In this document: positions 1 through 10,835 of the stretch, one piece after another
Position numbering within the stretch: position 1 is the first letter of the stretch
Layout: the number at the start of each line of letters is the position of its first letter
From: Aporrectodea caliginosa
Taxonomy: Eukaryota; Annelida; Clitellata; Crassiclitellata; Lumbricidae
Length of the DNA: 64,000 nucleotides
Direction: 5' to 3'
NCBI GenBank assembly: GCA_020284085.1
Contig: JACEVL010000082.1
Span: 1,502,099-1,566,098 of the forward strand
The notes under the pieces: generated by a model
What the model was told of the DNA's origin: nothing
Database searches by the model: none
What the model saw: only the letters and a program-made list of their open reading frames with translations
Program-made: the position numbers and the translations under genes

Positions 1-16
1 TGCCGTTCCTTCTCAC

Positions 17-187
17 CTGAAGAACTCTGGCTGGAGACGGTTGATAGATTTTTGAATATGTCCATTTTAGACACGTCATGCAGCATTTGACGCGTCGAAG
101 TTGATTTAAACAGAGGAGATGTAGGACTAGACATGGCAGGAGGCAGGAATGTCGTGCTTCGTGTTGTTCTTGAAGCCGATGCATAAT
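17..187 (-). CDS. Ser/Thr-rich spacer exon of C-type lectin gene, copy A (exon e)
   Basis: This is the last exon of the module inside the window. The transcript runs right to left and continues past base 1. The acceptor is ...TTTAG at 188-190 and the donor is CAG|GTGAGA at 11-17. The 171-bp exon is open in the frame carried over from exon d and is phase 1-1. It encodes about 56 residues rich in Ser, Thr, Pro and basic residues (YASASRTTRSTTF near the start, NLSTVSSQSSS at the end). It has no lectin signature and reads as a flexible, probably O-glycosylated stalk between or after lectin domains. Shorter 72-bp relatives lie at 13284-13355 and 9460-9531. I infer exon status from splice sites, phase and position; there is no transcript evidence. 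Confidence 0.55.
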
Positions 188-1005
188 CTAAACATGTAGC
201 TGGTTACACAAAGTCTTCGAAACGAACGTACAGCAGTTTAAAGTAATAAACTATTAAACAGATATCCTAGTTTTATTTATGCAATAAAAACGACGAATAC
301 ACCCAAGCAGAATCGATGGCCAACATTCCCATCTCGAACAACAACAGGCCTGATTACAGTTATATAGAGGTAAGATCAAGAAAAATCATTAACAGAATTT
401 TAATTTTTTAATTCTAATTAACAATACTGACTAACGCTCGCGTTCATATTCTGAACCCACATGCTCTTGTGAGGTAGGCCTATATAGTCCTATACTTGAT
501 AGCCTATATATCATGTTTGCTAAATATACGCGAAATCAAGAAGAGCTCCAAATAAGATAAGCTGATGTTGTTACACCTCAAAACGGTCAAATCCATTTAA
601 AGCCGAATTGATTGATTCTGGTTCGTTAGTCCTGCTAGCCCCATACGACTTCAGACCCACGGATTATGGATTTAAAAAAGCGTAAAATGGAAAAAGACAA
701 CAAACTATAGCGTACACATGGGCAGAGGAATCTACCATTCTCTACAAGGGCAACTCATCAATGAATCTAATTATTAGCAGACAGAATGATGACAATAGAT
801 ATATACTCAGCATCTTAGAAAACTTCCTATTGTGCTATAACTGTACTCTTAAGTAAGTTCTGAGTAAATTCGACAGGCGAGTAGCAGCCATTCCCAACCA
901 CCACGCACACTCACAATGTGCTTGTTGGCTGGGTTAAACCGTTTCACTGTCTGTGAGCTATTCTGTATATATTATATTCGACGAATACGTGAAAAGTTGA
1001 ATGAC
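188..1005. other. intron between exons d and e, copy A
   Basis: This AT-rich intron has no convincing coding sequence. The stretch from about 640 to 960 is similar to 9900-10330 and 14580-14930, so the intron was duplicated along with the exons. This supports duplication of whole modules rather than of single exons. Confidence 0.5.
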
Positions 1006-1137
1006 CTTGAATGCACACGTAGCGATATTTCTGTGAACAATCACAGTCCTTCCACTTGCCAGTTGTTACACGTAGGCAGAGGCAGTTGCCAAATGTAGGG
1101 CTTGGATTCAAAAAGTCCCAGTTGTAATAGTTTAAAT
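1006..1137 (-). CDS. C-type lectin domain 2, C-terminal half (exon d, copy A)
   Basis: The 132-bp exon is phase 1-1. Its acceptor is ...CTGTAG at 1138-1140 and the expected donor follows ...ATTCAAG at 1006. It encodes the second half of a C-type lectin fold: NYYNWDFLNPSP, then FGNCLCLRV, GKWKDCDC and YRYVCIQG, with the usual C-terminal cysteines. The calcium and sugar motifs of classical lectins (EPN or QPD, then WND) are not present. The W(K/N)DCDC segment replaces WND, so calcium-dependent sugar binding is doubtful. The donor reads GTCATT here but GTATTT in the two paralogs, so splicing may be weakened. If unspliced, the frame runs on about 16 residues to a stop. The domain would lie in an extracellular receptor or secreted protein. 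Confidence 0.7.
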
Positions 1138-1673
1138 CTACAGCAGCTGAAACATTAACATTCGCTCTTAATCTTACGTCGATATTACAGTAACTCTTAT
1201 AGTTATCATAGGCCTACTTCTGTATGATAGCTATGTGCAATGCACAAGGCATCAACAAAATTAATGGCGCACCAAAACTAGACTGTAATTTTAATGTCGA
1301 TAATTACACACTTATTGTATTCATAATTTTAATCAGCCTCATATACCTTTTCAACAGAATATTTGTAGCCAATAGGAGCAGGGAACATTTGAGAGATACT
1401 TTGGCGAAATGTACCTTCTGGGGAATGTGACTTTTGCGACATTTTAACCACAACTTTCATGCTTTGTTTTATTTAGACAATACCCTGTTTCACATAATTA
1501 TGTAGGCTATTAAATACTAACAAATAGGCTGGACAATGTAATCTACCAATCATGGAGTGAAAGGACAAGGTGGTCAAGTCTCTATGCTATGATTAACATT
1601 TAAAAAGTCTACATCTGTGGGACGGGGAATTAGCTCATTGCATCTAGAGTATAATAATTTTTCGTCTGCATAC

Positions 1674-1892
1674 TTCCGTTGTTTGTCCAACTCCATCTTT
1701 CTCTCAGAAGTCCAATCCAGTATTCGTCACGCCATTCTGAAGTAAGCGAGAGATACCCATCTTCGAAAGTTGCAAGGTCACTTCCTTCTTCTTTGAGGCA
1801 AATGCTTCTGGCGTCGAACCAAGTGACTCTTTCGTTGTGCATTTTATAGCATCTCCCTCTCAACTGTTGGTGACCGTCAGGACAACTGGAGA
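1674..1892 (-). CDS. C-type lectin domain 2, N-terminal half (exon c, copy A)
   Basis: This 219-bp phase 1-1 exon has acceptor ATTTTCAG at 1893-1900 and donor GTATGC at 1668-1673. It encodes a textbook lectin-fold start: SSCPDGHQQLRGRCYK, then VTWFDARSICLKEEGSDLAT, EYWIGLLRERW and WSWTNN. These correspond to the CY, W.DA...C....LA, WIGL and W.W elements of the family. Paralogous exons at 11114-11346 (frameshifted) and 15517-15604 (interrupted) share the WFDARSICLK or WIGL.(S/N)ERWGW cores. Together with exon d it completes one domain of about 115 residues, the usual length. Upstream open sequence to 2043 is intronic, because a better acceptor and phase lie at 1892. Confidence 0.82.
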
Positions 1893-2067
1893 CTGAAAAT
1901 TTTAATGCTTCATTAACAGAATAAAGAACAGTAGTCGTCTGCCATGGCCCAACACCGTGCCTTTGCCATCGTGGGCCCTTCTGTGTTGAGTGACCTTCCC
2001 CTCTATCCGTAGGACCGTAGTAAGATGTCCGTCGGGGTCCCACCCCCTCCCTTTTGTTGCTTGAAGA

Positions 2068-2165
2068 CTTTCTTATTTCCTCGGGGCTGTCACGCTTAGA
2101 GCGCCTCTGAATAGCTACTACTGTATGAGGCGCTTCAAAAATTCTCAGATACGATATGATACGAA
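2068..2165 (+). repeat. solo LINE/SINE 3' tail
   Basis: This stretch matches the 3' tail found at 2813-2900, 30830-30900, 35215-35290 (minus) and 50145-50230. The pattern is 'cggggt..tcgcactgggagcgc(t/c)tctgaat...ggcgctata' followed by an AATAC-like tail. It lies in the intron between exons b and c of the lectin copy A. Confidence 0.5.
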
Positions 2166-2535
2166 ACTAGCTTTAGTGATCAATTTCTGTTGAGGAAACG
2201 ATTATAAATTTCTGACTACAACTATAACCACAACTGCAACAACAGCTGAGGTTGAAAACAAACGAGGCCAATAGATCATGTTTTAATTTCTATAGAGGTA
2301 ATCTTACAATAACATCTAACCTTTTTTCTATCATCTTCAGTTTCATATAGGCTATGACATACCACTATCGGGATGCTATGCAGTTCAATGCGAAATTTCA
2401 TAGCAATTTTCAGCAGACTTTCCCCCGAATATTGTGCTACTTTTCGCCACTGTATGCATAGTTGTTGTAAAGTATGAGCGTTTGTCTCGTGCCAACGAAG
2501 ATCACTGACTTACTTACCTATTCTGAAGTACTTAC

Positions 2536-2721
2536 TGCTGTTGAGGAAGGAGCAGATGAATTTTCTTGGGAAATTCGCTTGACGGTCGAACGCAACTGAA
2601 GTGTTGCCTGTTGAGACTACTAAGTAGGCGTAGCGATAGCCAGGGTTCGAATTCTGATAAACTTCAACAACAGGAACATTCTTCAGTTCAAATAATTCAT
2701 TACAAAGGCACTCCCGTATGC
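2536..2721 (-). CDS. C-type lectin domain 1, C-terminal half (exon b, copy A)
   Basis: The 186-bp exon is phase 1-1, with acceptor ACTACAG at 2722-2728 and a consensus donor GTAAGT at 2530-2535. It encodes IRECLCNELFELKNVPVVEV, then YRYAYLVVSTGN and ends FPRKFICSF. This gives the closing cysteine and the hydrophobic beta strand of a lectin-like fold. The sequence is divergent from exon d and lacks EPN/QPD or WND residues, so a sugar-binding role is not supported. The paralog at 11733-11915 aligns closely, including PVVE and RYAYLVVST, but carries a stop codon. It pairs with exon a to form the first lectin-like domain. Confidence 0.68.
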
Positions 2722-2812
2722 CTGTAGTTATATTTATTTAGTTATATTTTTATTTATGCGTATCTCGGTATCTGTGTATATGTTCTTTAAGTTTTAAAGA
2801 CGTTTCTTTTCC

Positions 2813-2900
2813 CCCGGGGTTTTCGTGCTGAGAGCGCTTCTGAATAGTTATTCTGAGAGAGGCGCTATATAAATCTTTAGATACAATATAATACAATGGC
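2813..2900 (+). repeat. solo LINE/SINE 3' tail
   Basis: This is a second copy of the tail described at 2068-2165. It has 'gctgagagcgcttctgaat...gaggcgctatataaatc' and ends in a short AATAC-like run. It lies in the intron between exons a and b. Confidence 0.5.
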
Positions 2901-3097
2901 CATTTAAAGGGCGCCTTAAAAGAATCTCACGAAGGCGCTAAACGTAGATACAAAACAGATCTAAACCGATGCGACTTAAGAAATTAAGAAAATGTTTCTG
3001 AGCTGCACGCGGTGCAATGTTGCGAATGCTGCATATGTATTATACATACACGCATACGTATGCTTCTATGCATATATGTCTGAATGTATGAATGTAA

Positions 3098-3322
3098 ACT
3101 ATGTATGGATGTATATATGTATGTATGTATGTGTGCATGTATGTATGTATGTATGTATGTATGTATGTATGTATGTATGTATGCATGCATGTATGTATGA
3201 ATGTATGTATGTATGTATGTATGTATGTATGTATGTATGTATGTATGTATGTATGTATATGTATGTATGTATGTATGTATGTATATGTATGAATGTATGT
3301 ATGGATGTATGGATGTATATGT
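3098..3322. repeat. (ATGT)n microsatellite
   Basis: About 220 bp of ATGT with scattered GCATGC, GAATGT and TATATG interruptions. Long open frames here (YVCM or THTYIHTYI strings) are artefacts of the repeat. Confidence 0.95.
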
Positions 3323-3408
3323 GACTGATCGACTGGCCAATTGACTGATTGGCCAGAAGCAACAGAGAATTATTTTTATTCCAGATCAGTAACCTGTTAA
3401 AAATGTAC

Positions 3409-3717
3409 CTGATTGTCTTCCATTGACCCACTTCCAAGTATTCTCTCTGTATCGATAGCCGTTTGTAATAATTACATCCGAATCCAGATGGGCAGAGGAA
3501 TCGCCAATAAACGCTTCAATGGCGGATTGAACCGTTTCATTTGTTATGATGGCCAATGACGATGATTGTTCTTTGCACCATTTGTCGGCTGATGATCGAG
3601 TTAGTCTAAAGTTGCCCCTCCAATGAAATTGGTCGTTGGTGGTGTTTGTAATCAAGCAAAGTGAAAACGAATCGTAACACTTTCTGTAATAGGCAACGAT
3701 GGTTGCCACAAAATTCG
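3409..3717 (-). CDS. C-type lectin domain 1, N-terminal half (exon a, copy A)
   Basis: The 309-bp exon is phase 1-1, with acceptor TTTTCTTCAG at 3718-3727 and donor CAG|GTACAT at 3403-3411. It encodes a region starting NFVATIVAYYRKCYDSF. It then has ADKWCKEQSSSLAIITNET, VQSAIEAFI and NTWKWVNGRQSG, matching the A...C....LA.I...E..FI and W.W.(D/N)G landmarks of the lectin fold. The paralog 12499-12747 aligns well but lacks about 20 residues, including the CYDSF cysteine. A preceding exon must exist to the right, since the exon enters in phase 1. The hAT MITE at 3748-4130 begins only about 30 bp upstream of the acceptor. Confidence 0.75.
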
Positions 3718-3747
3718 CTGAAGAAAAGAAAAACAACGAGTCTTATT

Positions 3748-4130
3748 CAGGACCGCATTAAGGCTTGTGCGGGCCAGGGTGCTGTGATAGTGTGATTACC
3801 TTCCAAAGGCCCCTTCTGACAACCACCGGTCTACCACATACATATTTATAACATGCTTACCAGAGAGTATTAACTGCATAAAGACACAATACACAATTAA
3901 CGTTACATTAGGCCTACTCTCTGTACACGCAATGATTTAGTGTCAGGTAAATAACTATAAGTAATTAATTAATTATTATTTCGTATTTATCTATGTTGCA
4001 GCATTTTCGTTAGATTTAACAGTAAGTTCATAACAGGCACATTAAATTTTTTCTTCACTTCCGAAAATGCGGGCCCCTCAAAACTGCGGGCCCGGGTCCT
4101 GCCCCTTAGCACCCCCTTAATTCGGCCCTG
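3748..4130. mobile_element. non-autonomous hAT-type element (MITE)
   Basis: The 383-bp element has imperfect terminal inverted repeats (CAGGACCGCATTAAGG at left, CAGGGCCGAATTAAGG as reverse complement at right). It is flanked by a perfect 8-bp target-site duplication GTCTTATT (3740-3747 and 4131-4138). An 8-bp duplication and CAGGG-type ends are characteristic of hAT elements. There is no coding capacity. It sits just upstream of lectin exon a. Confidence 0.82.
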
Positions 4131-4862
4131 GTCTTATTATATGTGTGCATAAGCCTACATAGATGGTCCACCACTACAGCAACACATTCAAAATAAAGAG
4201 TCATGAAAATAATCCTGGGCCTGACTACTATATATTATATAACAGTCTGTCGCAAAGGCAAAGTATACATTCCTTTCAAAATATCAGTTATTTTACCGGC
4301 ATAAAAGTTGTAACCATAACATGCAAGACTGTCCACAAAGGTTTGTTGGTATTTGCGATAAACAACAATAAATAAGAACACAAATGACAAAATTAACTTG
4401 TGAAGGAGATCTGTCTTTAGCAGAAGATATATGAACCATTGGGGATGAGTCATGGCTAAAAGAAAAAATGAATCAGTTGATTGAAAGAGGGCGCTATATG
4501 AATGTTTCCTTTGTGCTCCTGCACGTCCCAGTACCATGCACTTTTTTACTTTATTGAGCAGAGATGATGTTTTAGAACATAAGTCAAGCAAGTAAATAGA
4601 CTGTAGTTTTTTTCAGACAGTCACTTACCGCACAAAAACAAGTAAATTCCAGAAATCTTCATTTTAAGTCGTTCTAATATTCAGCCTTTCCAAAGATGCT
4701 CAATTCTTGCGATTCACTGCCGAACAAAATGTAGCTATTCCATATAACGCCGTCTAAACATCTGCTCATGAATTACATCCTGGAATGTTTACTCTAAGAG
4801 CAGATGAAAAGCATCGTCTGCTATGCACACAGGCTAATAGAGAAAAAGCTTAACCTATTAAC

Positions 4863-5048
4863 CAGGGATGGGCAAATTACTCGGAAAAATTTAATTGAAT
4901 TACAAATTACAAATTACTTTGGGACATGAAATGCAATTTCAAATTACAAAATACTTGGGAAATGTAATTGAATTACAAATTAACAAATTACAAATTGCGC
5001 AATTTCAAGTAATTTCAATTACGTAATTTCAAATACTGTCCATCCCTA
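4863..5048. mobile_element. short hAT-type MITE
   Basis: The 186-bp element has ends CAGGGATGGGCAAATTAC and, on the other side, TAGGGATGGACAGTATTT. It is flanked by the 8-bp duplication CTATTAAC (4855-4862 and 5049-5056). The interior is a low-complexity run of 'aattacaaatta'. This is consistent with a hAT MITE. Confidence 0.85.
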
Positions 5049-5917
5049 CTATTAACCAACCAATATTATTTCTACTGAAAGTGATAAATAACATAGACTG
5101 CTTCACACAGCTGTAATACAATCGTTTAACCTATTAACAAACGAATATTATAACGTTAACCGATACATTTGTAAGGTCTAAAGTCTAAACATTTACATCC
5201 TGTGAATTATCGATGCTTATGTCATGGATACTTAGTGCCAGATTCGCTGATGGTAATAACGCACATGAAAACATTCCCCCTCTGTCACTTTTACCATATG
5301 TATAGATATCTAGTGCTCACGATGAGCCAACTTTTAGTAACAGCTTATGCATGTGAATTCAAGATAATTCAATGTTTAACCGAAGACCTACAACAGCAAG
5401 GTTTAATTTCTGAGTAGTAAATGCTTGCTTAACGGATAAAGCTATAGATGTCAGCCGAATCGTAATTATTTAATCGCAGGAAGCCACACCTAGCATCCTG
5501 ATTCTATTCTGCCCAACGTCATCTATAGTCAAAGCAAAAGGAAGTGAACACTGAACAGGATTCGAACACAGTTTACTGTTGATAGTTCTATCAGGATGGA
5601 GAGACACTGAAAAATATGCCATCTTAAGTGGATAGATAGATGCCTACAGACATGTACACAAGTAGCACAATTAAATATAATTATATAGCTACTGAACAAT
5701 GCTTTTAACAGATATTTTGTATCTTTCCGAACCACTTACGACTTCTGTTATTTTCACGTAATCTAAATACCTACATACTTCCACGCACACAGAAACATAT
5801 ATGCATACGCACTTACATACACATGTATGCGGCACGGTGATCGATTAGTAAGAGCGTTTACCCTGTAACACTCGAAGGATAGCACTATGAATACAGTTTC
5901 AATGTATATTATATCGT

Positions 5918-5946
5918 AGACATACATGCATGCATACATACATACA

Positions 5947-5976
<30 letters not shown>
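5918..5976. repeat. (CATA)n microsatellite
   Basis: A short uninterrupted CATA run with two ATGCATGC interruptions at its left end. Confidence 0.9.
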
Positions 5977-5977
<1 letters not shown>

Positions 5978-6584
5978 GTACATACATTTATTCAAATGTG
6001 AATACATGCGTAGATTACGTACACACATGCGTGCACACGTGCCTGCATGCCTAGCTCCATGAAAGGTGTTTTCCAACCAAGCCAAAGAGTGATTGCACTA
6101 TGTGGTATTAGAACGTTACAGATTCTTTGAACATTGACTCAGCCATTCAGCCAATTCCACGTAAGACTAATTTAGTTGACGACCAGTAAGGGTAATGTAA
6201 TAGCCTTGCTATAGGCCTAGGCGCCGAAATTTACATCCTGCACATAATCGTTGTGGTGATGGGGAACTAGACAGGGAATCGTGCTTGTCGGTAGTTGAAT
6301 ATACAAGAAATGATGATAAGTTGAAGCCGGATTATGTGTACATTTAGGTCATGTTGGACGGATGTCTTGAATATGCCAAGGGATTTCTTACATCCAGACA
6401 GACAGATAGAGAAGGAGAGGGAGAAGTAGAAAGATTCGGACAGACGGACAGAGGGAGGGAGAGTATGTCCATAGACGCGAGGCTTCATTAAACATCTTTT
6501 TTCGGCAGGAGACATCTTTGAAATAAATGTCAAGTGTATTGCAGGCTGTCTGTTCTGTTAGTAGTTAAGATTTATGTCTTCTGT

Positions 6585-6694
6585 CATTTGTGTTCTTGTG
6601 AATTGTTTCAATTGCATAACTGTACACTGTAACCGGTTGCGGTTTGTCAACCGGATTGTTTCAATAAAGAATATTATTATTATTATTATTATTA

Positions 6695-6736
<42 letters not shown>
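6585..6736 (+). repeat. probable LINE 3' tail ending in (ATT)n
   Basis: A stretch with 'ccggttgcggtttgtcaaccgg' and 'tttcaataaagaat' runs directly into about 65 bp of ATT repeats. A unique block ending in a short-unit repeat is typical of 5'-truncated non-LTR retrotransposons. The family is not identified. Confidence 0.4.
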
Positions 6737-6738
<2 letters not shown>

Positions 6739-7719
6739 AGTCTTACCCGCGGTAGCCTACCCTTTGTGATAGAGCCATATTAAATGTTTTAGTCAACAAA
6801 TGTAAAACCAACGCTGAGCTGTTGATATTTTCTTAAATACACGCTGACTAGACGATTCTAAACAACGTTTAGGCAAAACACCCGTTAAAAGATCGTCTAG
6901 GCCTTTCGTTATGATAATTTACAAATAAATTTCAATCAATCAGCCTTTCATTGATTCAACAACAGCACAATTAATTAACACAATCAGTCATTTCAAGAAA
7001 AGTTAATCTGCTGATGCCGTCAACAGGACAGCCCTAAAGGATAAAATAATCGCTATTGCAGGGCTGCCCCTTTCCACATTACATTTACTGATGGCAAGTT
7101 TAACTATAGGATTAAACAGCTGACGAATAATTATCGTAGCGTAGTCTACCACGGTACTGCGATGGATTAGTTCAGTTCAAGGCATTTTCTCGTGCATTTA
7201 GCTTACTTTTTAAAATCTATTTAATTGAACACAAAATATGTGACCTAAAATCTTGTTAAAGTTTCACCACAGTTTAAAAGGAATTAAGCTAAACAGTTAT
7301 ATTAAAGCTTGCAGCACATAATCAGTAAATAAGAGTATGGCATAAAAGACGAAGGATGAATTGTAAACAATTGCATAGGTGAATATCGATTTGTTTCTAG
7401 TTAGCGTTCTCCTGATACTCGTCTCCAACTGTTTCGTATGCATTGAATTCAGCGTACGTTCTGTTTGCAGTCAAATAATACGGGATTCAGGGTTGCATAG
7501 GCGTCAGCGGACGAAGCTAGCTGATAAGTGTTGGTCGTAGACGACACTCTTTGTTTGCCCAGAATGTTCCTATGCATTAAGCAATAAACCATCACAATGA
7601 AAATATAAAGATTACAGTGAACCAGTGAACTCTTTTATCCGGATATTCTTAAATCTAACCCCTATTCTGCAAATTAGATACCTTTCAATTTCTCTTAAGA
7701 TCGTATTCGTAATCGTAAT

Positions 7720-7880
7720 CTCCAAACTTCTAAAGCGCCACTCGAAAGCCAAGCGCAGGGCACCAGCTTATTCACGAGCGCTGCGTCTAGTCAGAAGGGT
7801 TGTCCGAGAGAGCAGTCCGAAGGAGGTCCGAGTCCGGGAGGCCATGATAAGAAGCAGAAGAGCAATCACGTAAGTCCTCC
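7720..7880. repeat. dispersed repeat fragment
   Basis: The segment around 'ggcaccagcttattcacgag' recurs at 31565-31610, and inverted at about 27700-27740, 27950-27990, 46110-46150 and 56500-56530. No coding or tRNA signature is seen, and the family is unknown. Confidence 0.5.
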
Positions 7881-7931
7881 CCTTCGACGTCTTATCTTCC
7901 CACTGCCAGTGTACGGGCAGCCTACTCATTT

Positions 7932-8203
7932 GGGGCGCGGTGGTATAGGGGTATGTTCGGTGCCTTGCAGCTGGAGGGTTGCGGGTTCGAATCCACCTCA
8001 AAGTCGCTGCGTAGGGACCCTGGGCAAGTCCTTCACTCGCAATTGCTCATGCGCTTCGGCGTGAAACTCCGATTCAGCGTCCGCGCAGTAGTCGGGAGCG
8101 CCTCTAAATGGGCAATCTGGTTGGGGCGCTATAACAAGTGTTCAAATACAATACAATACAATACAATACAATACAATACAATACAATACAATACAATACA
8201 ATA
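7932..8203 (+). mobile_element. tRNA-derived SINE, family A (monomer)
   Basis: It begins GGGGCGCGGTGGTATAGGGG (A-box-like TGGTATAGGGG) and has a B box GGTTCGAATCC at about 7983-7993. It then carries a central domain with TGGGCAAGTCCTTCACTC and ends in about 58 bp of AATAC repeats. Other copies are at 19506-19845, 29087-29507, 45713-45923 (minus) and 58432-58856, with an older one at 59245-59390. Internal Pol III boxes and a simple-repeat tail are diagnostic of tRNA-derived SINEs. Confidence 0.9.
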
Positions 8204-8266
8204 TAAGCATAGCGGAGTATATGCTACAAGGCGCAAGGGAAGCAGAAATCACAAAACAATGTCTGT

Positions 8267-8342
8267 CCTGGCGGAGTTTTGAACCGCCGACCTCACGATT
8301 GACAGTCCAGCACACTAACCACTAGACTATCACGTGCACCCC
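8267..8342 (-). mobile_element. tRNA-like SINE head, another family
   Basis: On the minus strand this reads like a tRNA: AGTCTAGTGGTTAGTGTGCT (D-arm/A box), a GTC in the anticodon position, and GGCGGTTCAAAACTCCGCC at the T-arm. The T loop differs from a functional tRNA (GTTCAAAAC), and no tRNA acceptor stem is evident. I therefore call it a SINE head or tRNA pseudogene rather than a tRNA gene. Confidence 0.5.
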
Positions 8343-8345
8343 AAT

Positions 8346-8777
8346 TTTTTAACACGAGATAAAATAAGATAAGATAAGAATATGCTTTAATTGAACAATT
8401 GTAATCCGCATTTGGTGTACATTATATGGTAACGCAGACGTGGTAATAAACATACATCACTTATTGAGCTGATCAAGACAGTCCAGTACTCTCAAATCCT
8501 ACATATTATCCTAAATCCTATATACCATCATAATGATGAAAGTTTTCCTCATCCTGCCATCTGCCGGAGTGTTTGTGCAGTTCTGGGCCTGTGGGCGCAG
8601 GTGGTAGGCGGCGGTTTTGACCGGCGGGAGCAGGTCTTGCAGTACATGGCCCCCATCCGCCAGGACAGCAGTAAAGAGACTGGAATCCGCCATCGCACAT
8701 AGCTGTTCAAAAGAGGGAGTATTCTCACGGAGGTAATGGAATCGAATAAGCCGGTGATTGGAGCCGGTCCCGGCCAT
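8346..8777 (-). pseudogene. 5'-truncated LINE: ORF2 C-terminal tail and 3' UTR
   Basis: The minus strand encodes the C-terminal tail of a non-LTR retrotransposon polyprotein: LIRFHYLRENTPSFEQLC, ADSSLF, GHVLQDLLPPVKTAAYHLRP. The same layout (AD..LF ... HVLH.LLPP ... Y.LRPR.H) occurs at 51004-51230 (minus) and 58030-58180 (plus). The 3' UTR (ccgcatttggtgtaca) ends in AAGAT/AAGTA-type short repeats. It is a remnant with no RT core left. Confidence 0.7.
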
Positions 8778-9039
8778 GAACCAAACAAGATTTGCTGTGT
8801 GAGAGAGAAGAGAGGGAGCTCTCTCTGGTTTCTCATAAATCTTACTTTGTGTGTGCTATCTGCAGTAGGCCTACTATTGAATAACTGCAATACAAGATTT
8901 CAGTAAAGATTGAACATCAATTATTTCTGACGTCATGCGATACAAACCGTTTTCGGAATTTCCTGAGGATGATGATACAGGATTAAATCACTATGTTCAA
9001 AACAATTAGGACAGCAAGTAGTACCCCGACGATAAGGCG

Positions 9040-9255
9040 TTGACTGTCTGCAATATAAACGAATATATAATCATATCAACAGTCAACACAATAAAGAGGA
9101 GACAAACGAACCAGATTGGTCACGCACTAGGTGGCAATTCACTCCGGAAGACAACGATTGAAGGAAGTTTTGCAGGAAAGAAAGCCCCAGGAAGACCAAG
9201 AAAGATGATATTGGGCTGGATGATGGATAAAGGAAACATACGCCTCACTATAAGA
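9040..9255 (+). pseudogene. non-LTR reverse transcriptase C-terminal remnant
   Basis: The frame contains QIGHALGGNSLRKTTIEGSF followed by GKKAPGRPRKMILGWMM. This matches the 'GH..R..SL....IEG...GKR.RGRPR...LDWM' tail of RTE/BovB-like reverse transcriptases, as seen in better form at 17776-18235. It is a 5'-truncated relic. Confidence 0.6.
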
Positions 9256-10634
9256 CCTTATGTAGAATGGCTTTATACAAATGACCTGGGTAGCCAATAA
9301 TTCATTATTCGCTAAATTAACCTGAAAAAGAGTAGCTGGAAAAGACAAACTTTTACCTGTCTGCAAGAGGGAATAAGGCAAAGCCGAAGCACATTCTATA
9401 GGCCTACATAGCTACATATACGAGGACGGTAACAGTCAACTGTTGCTTCATAGGCCTACCTGTGTAGTCAGCACATTGGTTGGAAATGCTTGCTGGATTT
9501 TTTTCAGCGTCGACAGTAGAAGCTCTTGAATCAGGTATATACCCTAGACATGCAATTGGTTACCAAAAGTACAACACTTTAAATTAAAAAAAACTATTGG
9601 AACGCTTTAAAAAACATTTATGGTCACAATAAAGACAATGAAAATAAGCGGGCAGAAAGTATAGCGGTCATCATTACAGAAGTTACGCTACGAGAAATAT
9701 TTAAAAGAATTTGGAGTATTATTGACAAAGCTGAAAAATGATCTCGTACATGTACTGGAGACCGTACAGACGAATTGTGATGGGCTTAAAAGGCAACATG
9801 TTAAGCGCTTTATACGCTAAAACAGGACACTGTGATTGTAATCGAACATTTATAAAGCGTTACTCAGCGATGCAGAGGCGCTCCAGACCCAAGTCAGTGC
9901 AATTACAAACAAATAAAATGGACTTCAGGCGTTTCCGAAACAGAGGAAGAAAAAGGTTGAAAACGAACAACAATAGCAAAACAGTGTAATTATGGTGTAA
10001 ACATGGGCAGAGGCATCTATCATTTCCTACAGGCGCATCTCATCAATAAATCAGTTTAATTCTCAGACATAAAACAGTAGGTAGATGTATATTCAGTATC
10101 TTATAACTTCCTTGTGTGCTATATATAATAGTGGTACTCTTAAGGAAGTTGTGAATAAAAGCGACAGACGAATAACAGCTATTCCCAACCAACACACACA
10201 CACACACTTACATTCGTAATCGTAACCAAGCATTTATATAGCGCCACTCAAAAACAGAGGCGCTCCCGACTTTGCGCGTGTTGGCTGGGTTAAACTGTTT
10301 CATTCTCTGAGAAATTTCACGACTTACATTGGGCAGTGCAGTTTAAGAGGTGTAGGTTCATTGCGTGCCTCTAACTGCACTGTTAGTTTGCAAATTATTG
10401 CTATCAGACGAATGCAATTTTAAGCTGTTCAAATACCTTGAATGCAGATAGTTCTGTGAGCACTCGCAGTTTGCCCACTTGCCAGTCCTTGCCTTTAGAC
10501 ACAGGCAGTCCTTATCATAGCTAGGCTTTCCTTCGTAGCTTGGTTTTGCATCGTCCCAGTTGGAATATTTTATCTCTCCATAATATCCTAAAACAAAAAC
10601 AAAACTGCCTTGTCGGTAAATGAATTACAGTAGG

Positions 10635-10835
10635 CCTATTACTATCATCATCGTCGTCGTTGTCATCATCGTCGTCGTCATCATCATCATCAACAACAAC
10701 CAAAGCGACGACAACACCAACAACAAAAGTAACATTTTATTAATAAGAAAGGAAGAAGAAAAATAAGAAGGAAAATAAAAATAAGGAGTTGAAGTAGAAA
10801 AAGGAAAAGGAGCTGGAGGAACAGTCCATTACAGG
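10635..10835. repeat. low-complexity (GTC/ATC)n and purine-rich tract
   Basis: Short ATC/GTC/AAC triplet runs (about 10645-10700) are followed by a GAAGGAAA-rich tract. No gene is seen. It lies in the intron between c' and d' of lectin copy B. Confidence 0.8.

Larger units (their letters stand above)
5049..7719. other. intergenic or long intron, no recognised gene
   Basis: I see no convincing coding sequence. It contains a (CATA)n tract, an (ATT)n tract preceded by what looks like a LINE 3' tail, and a tRNA-like 5' half near 5828-5870 (gattagtaagagcgtttaccctg). If all lectin modules belong to one gene, this is the large intron between exon e'' (9460) and exon a (3717). Confidence 0.4.

Noticed and set aside
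916..1430. Short plus-strand frames of 60-70 codons in the lectin region
   Set aside because: The first overlaps exon d in antisense; the second lies in the intron with no splice or domain support.
2984..3437. Long frames of YIHTYIHT or VCMYVCMY repeats
   Set aside because: They are translations of the (ATGT)n microsatellite with no start context or domain.
8267..8342. Functional tRNA gene on the minus strand
   Set aside because: Boxes A and B are present, but the T loop is altered, no acceptor stem pairs, and it lies among SINE sequence.
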